Source: an uncultured Acidobacteriota bacterium
GTDB lineage: Bacteria > Acidobacteriota > Thermoanaerobaculia > Gp7-AA8
NCBI GenBank assembly: GCA_946887105.1
Contig: CAMPKJ010000098.1
Location: forward strand, 1 to 15,324
Length of the DNA: 15,324 bases
Direction: 5' to 3'
The position numbers were made by a program, and so were the translations under genes. This document shows, one piece after another, positions 7,355 through 14,609 of this stretch; within the stretch, counting starts at the first letter, position 1, and every line of letters begins with the position of its first letter. The notes beneath the pieces are model-generated. The model was not told where the DNA came from, did no database searches, and worked only from the letters and a program-made list of their open reading frames with translations.

Positions 7355-7549
7355 ATGGCCAAGATGTGCGAAGTGTGTGGGAAGGCGCCCGTGTTCGGAA
7401 ACCGGGTCAGCCACGCCCACAACGTATCCAGCCGCCGCTGGTTGCCGAATCTCCAGAGCGTCCGTGTGATGGTGGGCTCGGCGGTCAAGCGGATGCAGGT
7501 CTGCACCCGCTGCATCCGTTCCGGATCGATCAAGAAAGCGGCTCGTTAG
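7355..7549 (+). CDS. rpmB: Large ribosomal subunit protein bL28
   Basis: This is a component of the 50S subunit. The 64-aa product has the normal family length. [22 protein letters not shown] is followed by [12 protein letters not shown], the conserved bL28 core, and a VCTRCIRSG tail. The two CxxC pairs (Cys5/Cys8 and the pair near 50/53) mark the zinc-binding C+ version of bL28 rather than the Cys-less paralogue induced under zinc limitation. A strong Shine-Dalgarno GAGGGAG precedes the ATG. It is transcribed divergently from pilM and is followed after only 4 bases by a membrane protein gene, which probably rides on its transcript. Confidence 0.98.
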   Translation: MAKMCEVCGKAPVFGNRVSHAHNVSSRRWLPNLQSVRVMVGSAVKRMQVCTRCIRSGSIKKAAR

Positions 7550-7553
7550 TTTC

Positions 7554-8135
7554 ATGGAGGACGGGCGTCCCCGCCTGTCCTCCTCCACCCCTTCCCTCCG
7601 CGCCGCCCGCATCCTCTCCATCGCGGGTCATCCCTTCGTCCTGATCCCTCTGATGGTGGCCGCGGCCACCCGGAACTGGATCCCGACCGCCATCGTCGGA
7701 GCGGTGACGATCCTGCCGCTGCTGGTCATCACGCTCCGCAACGTGCGTCGCGGCGTCTGGAGCGATCACGACGTTTCGCGCCGCGAGGAACGTGGCGGTC
7801 TCTATCGCGCCGCCTTCCCGCTCATCGGTATCGCAGCGCTGGTCCTCTGGCTCCTGGACGCCAGTTCTCGCATGATGCGCGGCTTCGCCGCCGCTGCGGT
7901 CATGCTCGCGCTCGGCCTGCTCGGCAACCGCTTCCTCAAGATCTCGCTGCACGTGATGGTGGCCGCGTTCTGCGCCGTGACCATCGGCCGGATCTATCCG
8001 CGCGCGATCTACGCGATCGTGCCCTTCGTCGCCGCCATCGCCTGGTCCCGAAGAAAGCTCGACCGGCACACCTGGGCGGAAGTTGCCGTGGGACTGACCA
8101 TCGGCGGCGCGGCAGCGTTCATCGCCTCGCTGTAG
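7554..8135 (+). CDS. PAP2-like integral membrane protein
   Basis: A 193-aa, strongly hydrophobic protein with about five or six membrane helices. It resembles the divergent PAP2 (type 2 phosphatidic acid phosphatase) branch. It has SDHDVSRREER in the place of motif C1, ISLH (His133) in place of PSGH, and SRRKLDRHTWAEV (Ser165, Arg166, His172, Glu176) as motif C3, where the canonical final Asp is Glu. Catalytic His133 and His172 equivalents are therefore present, but C1 and C2 are atypical, so the substrate, and even activity, is open. The ATG at 7554 has no clear Shine-Dalgarno and lies 4 bases after the rpmB stop, suggesting coupling to rpmB. A second, canonical PAP2 gene lies 0.7 kb downstream. 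Confidence 0.8.
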   Translation: MEDGRPRLSSSTPSLRAARILSIAGHPFVLIPLMVAAATRNWIPTAIVGAVTILPLLVITLRNVRRGVWSDHDVSRREERGGLYRAAFPLIGIAALVLWLLDASSRMMRGFAAAAVMLALGLLGNRFLKISLHVMVAAFCAVTIGRIYPRAIYAIVPFVAAIAWSRRKLDRHTWAEVAVGLTIGGAAAFIASL

Positions 8136-8172
8136 ATCCGCCAAGCCGCCCGAGCCGTAGAGAGAGCGTTCG

Positions 8173-8180
8173 AAGGAGGA
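8173..8180 (+). promoter_or_regulatory. Near-perfect ribosome binding site of the globin gene
   Basis: AAGGAGGA lies five bases before the ATG at 8186 and is complementary to the 16S anti-Shine-Dalgarno. It is the strongest such site in the window, and it fixes the start so that the signal peptide is included. Confidence 0.8.
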
Positions 8181-8185
8181 TCTTC

Positions 8186-8629
8186 ATGCGAAAACTCGTT
8201 CCCCTCGCTCTCGCTCTTCTTCTCTCCGCTTCCGCGTTCGCCGATGCGCATATGGAGCAGACGCTCTACAAGCGCCTCGGCGGCTACGACGCCATCGCCG
8301 CCGTCACCGACGACTTCGTCGGCCGGCTCGCCACCGACAAGTCGCTGCAGAAGTTCTTCGTCGGCCACAGCAAGGAGTCGCTCGGCCGCATCCGGCAGCT
8401 GGTCGTCGATCAGCTCTGCGCCGCCACCGGCGGCCCGTGCGTCTACATCGGCCGGGACATGAAGAGCTCGCATCAGGGCATGGGCATCACCGAAGCGGAC
8501 TGGAACACGGCGGTCGGCCATCTCGTGGCCACGTTCGACAAGTTCAAGGTGCCGGACCGCGAACGGAAGGAGCTTCTCGGCGCGCTCTCGGGTCTGAAGA
8601 ACGACATCGTGGAGCAGCAGAAGCAGTAG
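8186..8629 (+). CDS. Exported group 1 truncated haemoglobin
   Basis: A 147-aa protein with a cleavable Sec signal peptide (MRKLVPLALALLLSASAFADA) followed by a 2-on-2 globin of about 125 residues, so the haem protein should act in the periplasm. Family marks are LYKRLGG (27-33), FF at 57-58 (CD1 region), the TGGP turn (81-84) and GRDMKSSHQGMGI, with His96 as the proximal haem ligand. Cys78 and Cys85 (LCAATGGPC) recur in a subgroup I recall as exported and could form a disulfide. At the position aligned with the B10 Tyr of classical group 1 globins (EDFY in mycobacterial HbN) there is Val45 (DDFV), so ligand chemistry may differ. Group 1 members bind O2 and NO; the role here (NO detoxification, redox or haem sensing) is inference. 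It starts 50 bp after the PAP2-like gene. Confidence 0.92.
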   Translation: MRKLVPLALALLLSASAFADAHMEQTLYKRLGGYDAIAAVTDDFVGRLATDKSLQKFFVGHSKESLGRIRQLVVDQLCAATGGPCVYIGRDMKSSHQGMGITEADWNTAVGHLVATFDKFKVPDRERKELLGALSGLKNDIVEQQKQ

Positions 8630-8630
8630 C

Positions 8631-8721
8631 GGACCTCGGAGTTCCTCGGAGTTCCTCGGCGTTCCTCGGAGTTCCTCGGGTTTCCTCCGAGGAACCGAGG
8701 AACCCGAGGAACCGAGGAACC
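8631..8721. repeat. Tandem and inverted 8-10 bp repeat forming a long hairpin
   Basis: Four 10-bp copies of gttcctcggN occupy 8641-8680, preceded by a degenerate copy (8631-8640) and followed by tttcctcc. They meet the complementary series gaggaacc x4 (8689-8721; units of 8, 9, 8 and 8). The arms are reverse complements apart from the phase difference, so RNA from either strand could fold into an approximately 80-nt stem with small bulges. It lies just after the globin stop. No T-tract follows, so a classical Rho-independent terminator is not supported. It may still stop or stabilise transcripts, or be a REP-like dispersed element. The remainder of the 175-bp gap is pyrimidine-rich with no visible gene. 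Confidence 0.85.
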
Positions 8722-8804
8722 GCCTCCAGACCTGACCTCTTCTTCACACCCCGTTCACTCCCGTCCCACGCTCCCTCCCCTTTCGCCGCGTAACGTAACG
8801 TGGC

Positions 8805-9338
8805 GTGACCGTTCAACTGTTTGCATCGCTCGACCACGCGGAGGTCAACCTCGTCCTCCGCACGGTCGCTTCGGCCCAGCGGCTCGGCCTCTGCGGCGTG
8901 GCGCGCGCTGCCACGCGGATGGGCAACGGGTGGATCTACCCCTTGCTCTCGCTGCTCCTCCTGCTCTTCGGCGATGACGGGCGTTCGCTGCGCGTGCTCG
9001 CTTGCTCCGCGCTCAGTCTCGGACTGGCGTTCACGATCTATCCGTCCACCAAACGTCTGCTCGCGCGCACGCGTCCGTGCGAATACGCTCCCGCGCTCGC
9101 CTACGCACCCGAACCGCTGGACCGCTATTCGTGTCCGAGCGGCCATGCCATGACCGCCGCGGCGTACGCGGTGCCGATCGTCGCGGCCTGGCCCGCGGCG
9201 GCACCGATCGCGGTGGCGGTGTGGGCGGTGATCGGATGGTCGCGCGTCGCCGTCGGCCATCACTACGTGAGCGACGTTCTCTTCGGCTCGATCCTCGGCG
9301 CAGGAATCGCGGCGCCCGTCGCGGTGCTCGCACTGTGA
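8805..9338 (+). CDS. PAP2-family membrane phosphatase
   Basis: The family dephosphorylates lipid or prenyl phosphates (phosphatidate, undecaprenyl pyrophosphate and similar) at the inner membrane, with the active site facing the periplasm. The 177-aa product carries all three signature motifs. C1 is KRLLARTRP (Lys83, Arg90, Pro91), C2 is PSGH (111-114, His114), and C3 is SRVAVGHHYVSD (Ser146, Arg147, His153, Asp157). Hydrophobic helices surround them (around 44-56, 65-80, 118-145 and 158-176). The length is typical of the compact bacterial class. The start is a GTG at 8805 with a weak Shine-Dalgarno; a start further inside would lose the amphipathic N-terminus. It opens the plus-strand cassette, and its TGA overlaps the GTG of the GH1 gene (GTGA). 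Substrate cannot be told from the sequence. Confidence 0.93.
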   Translation: MTVQLFASLDHAEVNLVLRTVASAQRLGLCGVARAATRMGNGWIYPLLSLLLLLFGDDGRSLRVLACSALSLGLAFTIYPSTKRLLARTRPCEYAPALAYAPEPLDRYSCPSGHAMTAAAYAVPIVAAWPAAAPIAVAVWAVIGWSRVAVGHHYVSDVLFGSILGAGIAAPVAVLAL

Positions 9339-10648
9339 CGCGGTTTCCGTTCGCCGATCGGCCACGCCTCTGGGGCGTCGCGGTCTCGCACTATCAGGTC
9401 GAAGGCAACGATGCGTGCGACTGGACCGATTGGGAAGCCGCGGGTAAGACGCGCGGCGCGCCATGCGGAGAGGCCGCCGATTCATGGACGCGTTACGAAG
9501 AGGATGCGCGCCTCGCGCATGCGGCCGGCGCGAACTCGTTCCGCTTCTCGATCTCCTGGAGCCGCGTCGAGCCGGAGCGCGGCGTGTTCGACGAAGCCGC
9601 GCTGGCGCGCTATCGCCGATTCGTCGACGCGCTGGTCGCGCTCGGCATCGAGCCGGTGGTCACGCTCTTTCACTACACGCATCCGCGCTGGTTCCACGAG
9701 AAGACGCCGTGGACGTCCACGGCATCCGTGCTCGAGTTCGGCCGGTTCGCCGGCCGCGTCGCCGATGCGCTCGGCAGCGGCGTGCGCTTCTGGGTGATCC
9801 TCAACGAGCCGCTGGTCTTTCTGCTGGCCGGCTATCTCGACGGACAGATTCCGCCCGGCATCTCCGACACGCGCACGCTCAATCGCGTCTTCGATCACCT
9901 GCTCGCGGCGCATTGCGCCGCCGCGAGCGAGATCCGCATCCGCAACCGCCACGCGGCGATCGGGATCGCGCACAACATGATGGGCTTCGCGCCGGAACGC
10001 GAGTCGAATCCGCTCGACGCGCTGCTCGCCCGCACCGCGCACACGATGTACAACCGCGGCATCATGGAAGCGTTCGCCACCGGCCGGTGGAGCTTCCTCC
10101 TGCCGCCGGGGACGACCATCCGCGGACGCCGCGACGAGTTGCCGAACTGGCTGGACACGTTCGGCATCAACTTCTACTCGCGCCTGCACATGCGCTGTCC
10201 CGGCCGCAAGCGCATGATCGGCGACTTCGACTATCACGATCGCACCGGACATGGACTGTCCGACAACGGATGGGAGATCGCCCCGCACATTCTCGGATCG
10301 CTCATCGACGAGGCGGCGCAGGGCGGATTCCCGCTGCTGATCACCGAGAACGGAATCGCGGACGCTGACGACCGGCTGCGGCCGCAGTACCTGCGCATGC
10401 ACGCCGAGGAGATCCGCAAGGCCGAGGCGCGGGGGATCCCCATTCACGGCTACTTCCACTGGTCGCTGCTCGACAACTACGAGTGGCTGGACGGCTTCGA
10501 GCCGCGATTCGGACTGTACGCCGTCGACCGCGACACACAGCTGCGCACGCCACGCGGGTCGGTGGAAGTATTCAAGGAACTCGGCCGCGAGTTCACGAGC
10601 TCTTTACCCGTTGCACAAACTCCGTTGCATGTCGCGGGTGCACTGTGA
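9335..10648 (+). CDS. Glycoside hydrolase family 1 beta-glycosidase
   Basis: A retaining exo-beta-glycosidase with a (beta/alpha)8 barrel. The 437-aa product is near the usual 440-470. It begins LWGVAVSHYQVEG, the GH1 substrate-pocket Gln/His region. It has FRFSISWSRVEPERG, the acid/base Glu158 in ILNEP (usually TxNEP), INFYSR, the nucleophile Glu338 in ITENG, and WSLLDNYEWLDGFEPRFGLY near the C-terminus, all diagnostic. There is no signal peptide, so it is cytoplasmic. The frame is open upstream into the PAP2 gene, but GTG 9335 overlaps the PAP2 stop and gives the family N-terminus. Substrate is not readable: cellobiose-type glucosides are usual, but glycolipid cleavage is also known in GH1. 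The gene lies 4 bp before the PHP gene. The last approximately 20 residues after the EFT helix look non-conserved. Confidence 0.95.
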   Translation: MTRFPFADRPRLWGVAVSHYQVEGNDACDWTDWEAAGKTRGAPCGEAADSWTRYEEDARLAHAAGANSFRFSISWSRVEPERGVFDEAALARYRRFVDALVALGIEPVVTLFHYTHPRWFHEKTPWTSTASVLEFGRFAGRVADALGSGVRFWVILNEPLVFLLAGYLDGQIPPGISDTRTLNRVFDHLLAAHCAAASEIRIRNRHAAIGIAHNMMGFAPERESNPLDALLARTAHTMYNRGIMEAFATGRWSFLLPPGTTIRGRRDELPNWLDTFGINFYSRLHMRCPGRKRMIGDFDYHDRTGHGLSDNGWEIAPHILGSLIDEAAQGGFPLLITENGIADADDRLRPQYLRMHAEEIRKAEARGIPIHGYFHWSLLDNYEWLDGFEPRFGLYAVDRDTQLRTPRGSVEVFKELGREFTSSLPVAQTPLHVAGAL

Positions 10649-10652
10649 GCGC

Positions 10653-11363
10653 ATGTTGCTCGCCGACTTTCACATCCACACCAACTGGTCCGACGGCGCG
10701 TTGCCGATGGACGAAGTCGTCGATCTCTTCGGCCGGTCGGGCCATGACGTCATCGCCATCACCGATCACGTCGTCAACAGCGACAGCTTCATCGGAAAAA
10801 TCACGCACGGCATGAAGCTGAGCATCACCGCGGATTCCTACGCGCGCTATCGCGACGAGATCGAGCGCGAGAAGCAACGCGCGTGGGATCGCTACGGGAT
10901 GATCGTGCTGGCCGGTTTCGAGCTGACGCAGAACGCCGTCACCCGGCGCAACTCCGCGCACGTCCTGGCCCTCGGCATCGACGGATTCATCTCCGCCGAC
11001 GGCACGGTCGAGGAGATGCTCGAGCGCGCGCAACGGCAGAGCAGGATCGTGGTGGCCTGCCATCCGAACGAACAGTCCGACTGGTTCGCGAACACCTTCT
11101 ACATCTGGAACCGTCGCAACGAGCTGGCCGAGCTCGTCGATCTGTGGGAGATCGCCTGCCGCTGGGATCTCTTCCCGCAGGTCTCGAAGGCCCGATTCAA
11201 ATACATCGGCAACAGCGACTTTCACAAACCCGAACATCTCTACGCCTGGAAAACGCTCCTGCCGTGCGCGAAGAACGAAGCGGAGATCTTTCGCACGCTG
11301 GAGCATGGACAGGGACTCGCCGTCACGCGGCTCGCGCCGTACGACGCGGCCCTCGCGGGGTGA
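10653..11363 (+). CDS. PHP-domain metal-dependent phosphoesterase
   Basis: PHP proteins are polymerase/histidinol-phosphatase fold hydrolases that use two or three metals. The 236-aa product has the motif FHIHTNWSDG (His7, His9, Asp14), AITDH (Asp38, His39), CHPNE (His137) and NSDFH (Asp189, His191), which supply the usual metal ligands. It has a charged helical insert around 60-85. There are no fused polymerase or other domains. ATG 10653 was chosen because the PHP motif begins right after it; ATG 10629 or GTG 10638 would overlap the GH1 gene. Spacing is 4 bp from GH1, and its TGA overlaps a possible GTG of the glycosyltransferase gene. Natural substrates in this free-standing group are nucleotides, phospho-sugars or unknown. 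A link to the neighbouring carbohydrate enzymes is inferred from gene order only. Confidence 0.9.
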   Translation: MLLADFHIHTNWSDGALPMDEVVDLFGRSGHDVIAITDHVVNSDSFIGKITHGMKLSITADSYARYRDEIEREKQRAWDRYGMIVLAGFELTQNAVTRRNSAHVLALGIDGFISADGTVEEMLERAQRQSRIVVACHPNEQSDWFANTFYIWNRRNELAELVDLWEIACRWDLFPQVSKARFKYIGNSDFHKPEHLYAWKTLLPCAKNEAEIFRTLEHGQGLAVTRLAPYDAALAG

Positions 11364-11365
11364 TC

Positions 11366-12502
11366 ATGCTGGCTTCTCTCGTCTTCGGCTCTCTCGCTCT
11401 TCTCGGCACGATCGTCACGACCGTGCAGGCGCTGCTGGTGCGGCGCTTCCGGGGAAATGCTGTCCCTTTTGGAGAAGGCCTGCCGTCTTCCCGGCAGGCC
11501 GTTTCGTTCCTCTCGATCCTCAAGCCGGTCTGCGGACTCGATGACCAGCTCGAAGAGAACCTGGTCTCGTTCACGCGCATCCGCGGGATCCGGTACGAAG
11601 TCATCGTCACCGCCGAGGAGTGGGACGATCCGGCGTTGGAGGTGGTGCGGCGTGTGATGCGCGCGCATCCGTTCGCGCCCTTCCGCATCATCGTCGACCC
11701 CGGCTCGCGCAACGGCGTCGTCAATCGCAAAGTCGAACGCCTCATCGCCGCCGCACGCGAGGCCAACGGCGACGTGCTGCTGATCTCCGATTCGAATGTG
11801 CGCATCGAGCCGGATGACCTGGCGCGCACGATGACGGCGTTCGACGATCCGCGCGTCGGATGCGTTTCGAACCTCTTCACCGGCGCGGGTGCGCGGACGC
11901 TCGGCGCGACCATCGAGTCGCTGCATCTGCTGTCGTTCGTGACTACCGGCGCCGTGCTCGCCGACACCGCGGGCATGACGTGCGTGGTCGGCAAGTCGAT
12001 GGCGTTGCGGCGAGAGGCGCTGCACGCGATCGGCGGCTTCGAGCGCTTCCGGCGCGTGCTGGCCGAGGATCAGGCCATCGGACTGGCGGTGAAGCAGGCG
12101 GGATTCGAGGTCGCGCTGTCGCCGGTCGTCGTGCGCAATGTGATGGTCGACCGGAGGGTGTCGCGCGCGCTCGATCGTCTGGTGGGCTGGAGCAAGATCC
12201 GTTACGCGTTCTCGCATCGCCTGTATGCGGCGGAGTTGCTGCTCAACCCGTTGTTTTTCGCGCTGCTCGCCGCACCGGTCGCTCCACTCCTGGTGGTTTG
12301 CGTCGCCATCGCTCGCTGCCTGCAGCTCGCCGTTCTCTCGCGCGCGACCGGTGCGACATTCGGTTGGAGACAGATCGCTTTGACCCCGGCACTCGATCTG
12401 CTGATGCTGTACGCGTGGTTCGTTCCGTTCTTCTCGAACAGCGTCACGTGGCGCGGCTATCGCGCGCGCGTGGGCCGCGACACGGAGCTGATCGCGGCGT
12501 AG
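11366..12502 (+). CDS. GT21-like membrane glycosyltransferase (ceramide glucosyltransferase / HpnI family)
   Basis: A GT-A-fold enzyme that transfers a sugar from a nucleotide donor to a membrane lipid. The 378-aa product has an N-terminal membrane anchor (about 3-24) and then SILKPVCGLDDQLEENLVSF, the conserved opening of ceramide glucosyltransferases and hopanoid-type HpnI. The metal motif is ISDSN (Asp142), followed by GKSMALRREAL and AEDQ (Asp235, proposed catalytic base). Two or three C-terminal membrane helices lie at about 290-365. The (Q/R)xxRW motif of the family appears as RLVGW (271-275), with the second Arg replaced by Gly. ATG 11366 follows a GGGGTGA sequence; GTG 11360, overlapping the PHP stop, is an alternative. 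No other hopanoid genes are present here, so the lipid acceptor (ceramide, hopanoid or diacylglycerol) is unresolved. Confidence 0.9.
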   Translation: MLASLVFGSLALLGTIVTTVQALLVRRFRGNAVPFGEGLPSSRQAVSFLSILKPVCGLDDQLEENLVSFTRIRGIRYEVIVTAEEWDDPALEVVRRVMRAHPFAPFRIIVDPGSRNGVVNRKVERLIAAAREANGDVLLISDSNVRIEPDDLARTMTAFDDPRVGCVSNLFTGAGARTLGATIESLHLLSFVTTGAVLADTAGMTCVVGKSMALRREALHAIGGFERFRRVLAEDQAIGLAVKQAGFEVALSPVVVRNVMVDRRVSRALDRLVGWSKIRYAFSHRLYAAELLLNPLFFALLAAPVAPLLVVCVAIARCLQLAVLSRATGATFGWRQIALTPALDLLMLYAWFVPFFSNSVTWRGYRARVGRDTELIAA

Positions 12503-12508
12503 CTCCGC

Positions 12509-12524
12509 CGCCGCAACAGCGGCG
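12509..12524. terminator. Candidate hairpin between convergent genes
   Basis: CGCCGC (12509-12514) and GCGGCG (12519-12524) with loop aaca form a perfect 6-bp stem in the 28-bp gap between the GT21 stop and the end of the S9 peptidase gene. Position and symmetry suit a bidirectional terminator, but there is no T-run on either strand, so it is only a candidate. Confidence 0.35.
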
Positions 12525-12530
12525 TCGACT

Positions 12531-14585
12531 TCAACGCGTCCACTGGTTCAGCCATCCGATCACGGTGTCGTGCCAGAGGATCGAGTTCTGCGGCTTGAGC
12601 ACCCAATGGTTTTCGTCCGGGAAGTAGAGCAAGCGGCTGGGGATGCCTTTGCGTTGTAACGCGGTGAACGTGCCGAAGCCGCCGGTCTCGACGACGCGGA
12701 AGTCTCTCGCGCCATGCACGACCAGCGTCGGCGTCTTCCAGTTCTTCACGAAGTCGACCGGGTTGTGCTTCGCGTAGCCTTCCGGGTTGTCCCACGGCGT
12801 CCCGCCGTGTTCCCACTCCGGAAACCACAGTTCCTCGGTCGCGAAATACGCAAACCGCTCGTCGAGATTGCCGTCGTGCGTGACCAGCGCCCGGAAGCGA
12901 TCCGGCCAGTTTCCGGCGATCCAGTTGATCATGTAGCCGCCGTACGATGCGCCGAGGGCGGCGACGCGATCGCCATCCAGCCATGGATACTTTGCAATCG
13001 CGGCGGCCAGTCCCTTCTGCAGATCGACGAGCGGCTTGCCGCCCCAGTCGCCGCGAATGGCATCGGTGAACGCCTGCCCGTATCCGGTCGAGCCATGGAA
13101 GTCGACCATGATCGCGGCATAGCCGGCGCCCGCGTACGCCTGCGGGTTCCAGCGGTAATGAAAGTGATTGCCCATCGATCCCTGCGGACCGCCATGGATG
13201 ATGAACGCAACCGGATACTTCTTCGCCGGATCGAAGTCCGCCGGCGTGACGACATGCGCGTAGACGGTGTCGCCGTTCGCGCCTTCGAACGTGAACTGCT
13301 CCGGCTTGCCCATGCGCGCGGCCGCAACCTTCTCCGCGTTGATGTTCGTCAGACGCCGCACGTCGCCGCCGTCCGCGCGCACGGAGAACAGCTCCGCCGG
13401 CGCGAGCAGCGTGTCCAGTCCGTACAGGATGCGATCGGCGCCCTTCGCGCCCGCGATCACCGAGGGTGAAGTGACGTAGCCGTCCCTGACCACCACGCGC
13501 GCATTGCCGCTCGCGGCGTCGATGGCGAACAGCGAGTGCTGCCCGAGGTTGTCGGCGCTGGCGTAAATCGTCTTGCCGTCGGACGACCAGGCCAGGTCGC
13601 CGGGCGAGCGATCCCACGCCTGCGTCAGCACGCGCGCCGGGCCGACCGCGCCGTTGGACCACGGCCGCAGCACGATGCGGAAGCGATCGGCTTCGAATCC
13701 CGGACGCTCCATCGCCAGATACGCGAGCGTCTTGCCGTCCGGTGAAAACGCGGGGATGGTGTCCCACGCTTTGTTGTCCGCGGTGAGGCTCGTCTGCGAT
13801 TTCCCGTCGATCGGCGCCAGATAGAGATCGAAGTTCGTCGACCACGCTTCTTCGCGTCCGGCATTGCGCGCCGCAAAAACGATCGACTTGCTGTCCGGCG
13901 TGAACGTGTACTCCTCGGGACCGCCAAACGGTTTCGACGGCGCATCGGCGTCCATGCTCTGCATGATGTCGACAGCCGCGCCGCCTTTCGCCGGAATCAC
14001 GAAGACATGGTTGCGCCGCCCATCCGCCCACGTGTCCCAGTGCCGGAAGAACAGCGAGTCGTAGATCTGCCCGCTCGATTTCTGCTTCGACCGCTGGTCG
14101 AGCATGGCCACCGTTTCGTCGATGGTCTTTCCCGGAAAGACTTCGGCGCTGAACGCGATGCGCGTGCCGTCCGGCGAGACGCGGAAGGAGCCGACGTCGA
14201 GGGGAAGACTCGTGACCTGCGTCGCCTCGCCGCCGCCGGGCGCGATCTGCCAGATCTGCGACGACCCCGAACGCGTGGAGAGGAAGTAGATGGTCTTTCC
14301 ATCCGGCGACCAGCGCGGATTGACGTCCGAGGCGGAGTGCGAAGTCAACCGCCGCAGCCCCGTCCCATCGGTGCCGACGAGCCACAGATCGGTCAGCCCG
14401 CGATTCGCGGCCAGATCGGTGACGCGTACGACGAAGACCACGCTCCGGGCGTCCGGCGAGACCTGTGGATCGCTGATGCGATCCATGGCCAGCATGTCAT
14501 GGACGGAAAATGGATGCGTCTGCGCAGCCGCGGTGAGGGCGGCGAGAAGGACGAGAAGGAAGAAGAGCCTCGAAGAAACACGCAT
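12531..14585 (-). CDS. Exported S9 family (prolyl oligopeptidase / acylaminoacyl-peptidase-like) serine peptidase
   Basis: The 684-aa product has a Sec signal peptide (MRVSSRLFFLLVLLAALTAAAQ). An N-terminal beta-propeller (about 35-385) contains at least six PD40/WD40-like repeats of the form SPDG(K/T)xIxF, for instance near 92 and 280. The C-terminal alpha/beta hydrolase (about 430-684) has the oxyanion-side HGGPQGSMGN, nucleophile Ser547 in GASYGGY, Asp628 in HGARDFRV and His660 in DENHWV. This is the full S9 triad, and the order matches the S9C dipeptidyl/acylaminoacyl peptidase group. It should degrade short peptides in the periplasm or outside the cell. The ATG at 14585 has only a weak Shine-Dalgarno but gives the complete signal. 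It lies 24 bp after the YiiX-like gene, probably one transcript, and converges on the GT21 gene. Long antisense frames here are shadows. Confidence 0.96.
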   Translation of the reverse strand: MRVSSRLFFLLVLLAALTAAAQTHPFSVHDMLAMDRISDPQVSPDARSVVFVVRVTDLAANRGLTDLWLVGTDGTGLRRLTSHSASDVNPRWSPDGKTIYFLSTRSGSSQIWQIAPGGGEATQVTSLPLDVGSFRVSPDGTRIAFSAEVFPGKTIDETVAMLDQRSKQKSSGQIYDSLFFRHWDTWADGRRNHVFVIPAKGGAAVDIMQSMDADAPSKPFGGPEEYTFTPDSKSIVFAARNAGREEAWSTNFDLYLAPIDGKSQTSLTADNKAWDTIPAFSPDGKTLAYLAMERPGFEADRFRIVLRPWSNGAVGPARVLTQAWDRSPGDLAWSSDGKTIYASADNLGQHSLFAIDAASGNARVVVRDGYVTSPSVIAGAKGADRILYGLDTLLAPAELFSVRADGGDVRRLTNINAEKVAAARMGKPEQFTFEGANGDTVYAHVVTPADFDPAKKYPVAFIIHGGPQGSMGNHFHYRWNPQAYAGAGYAAIMVDFHGSTGYGQAFTDAIRGDWGGKPLVDLQKGLAAAIAKYPWLDGDRVAALGASYGGYMINWIAGNWPDRFRALVTHDGNLDERFAYFATEELWFPEWEHGGTPWDNPEGYAKHNPVDFVKNWKTPTLVVHGARDFRVVETGGFGTFTALQRKGIPSRLLYFPDENHWVLKPQNSILWHDTVIGWLNQWTR

Positions 14586-14609
14586 CCGGCGATTCTAGTC
14601 GAGGCACGC

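Noticed and set aside
8641..8721. CRISPR array
   Set aside because: Units are only 8-10 bp with no spacers, and half are in inverted orientation.
8682..8725. Classical Rho-independent terminator after the globin gene
   Set aside because: The stem is long and imperfect and no T-tract follows on either strand.
9002..9334. N-terminal extension of the GH1 frame into the PAP2 gene
   Set aside because: The extra 111 codons are Arg-rich and match nothing in GH1. GTG 9335 overlaps the PAP2 stop and gives the family N-terminus.
12457..14385. Approximately 640-codon minus-strand frame overlapping the S9 peptidase in another phase
   Set aside because: The composition is dominated by Arg, Gly and Ala with no domains. 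The alternative frame gives a complete catalytic triad, propeller repeats and a signal peptide.
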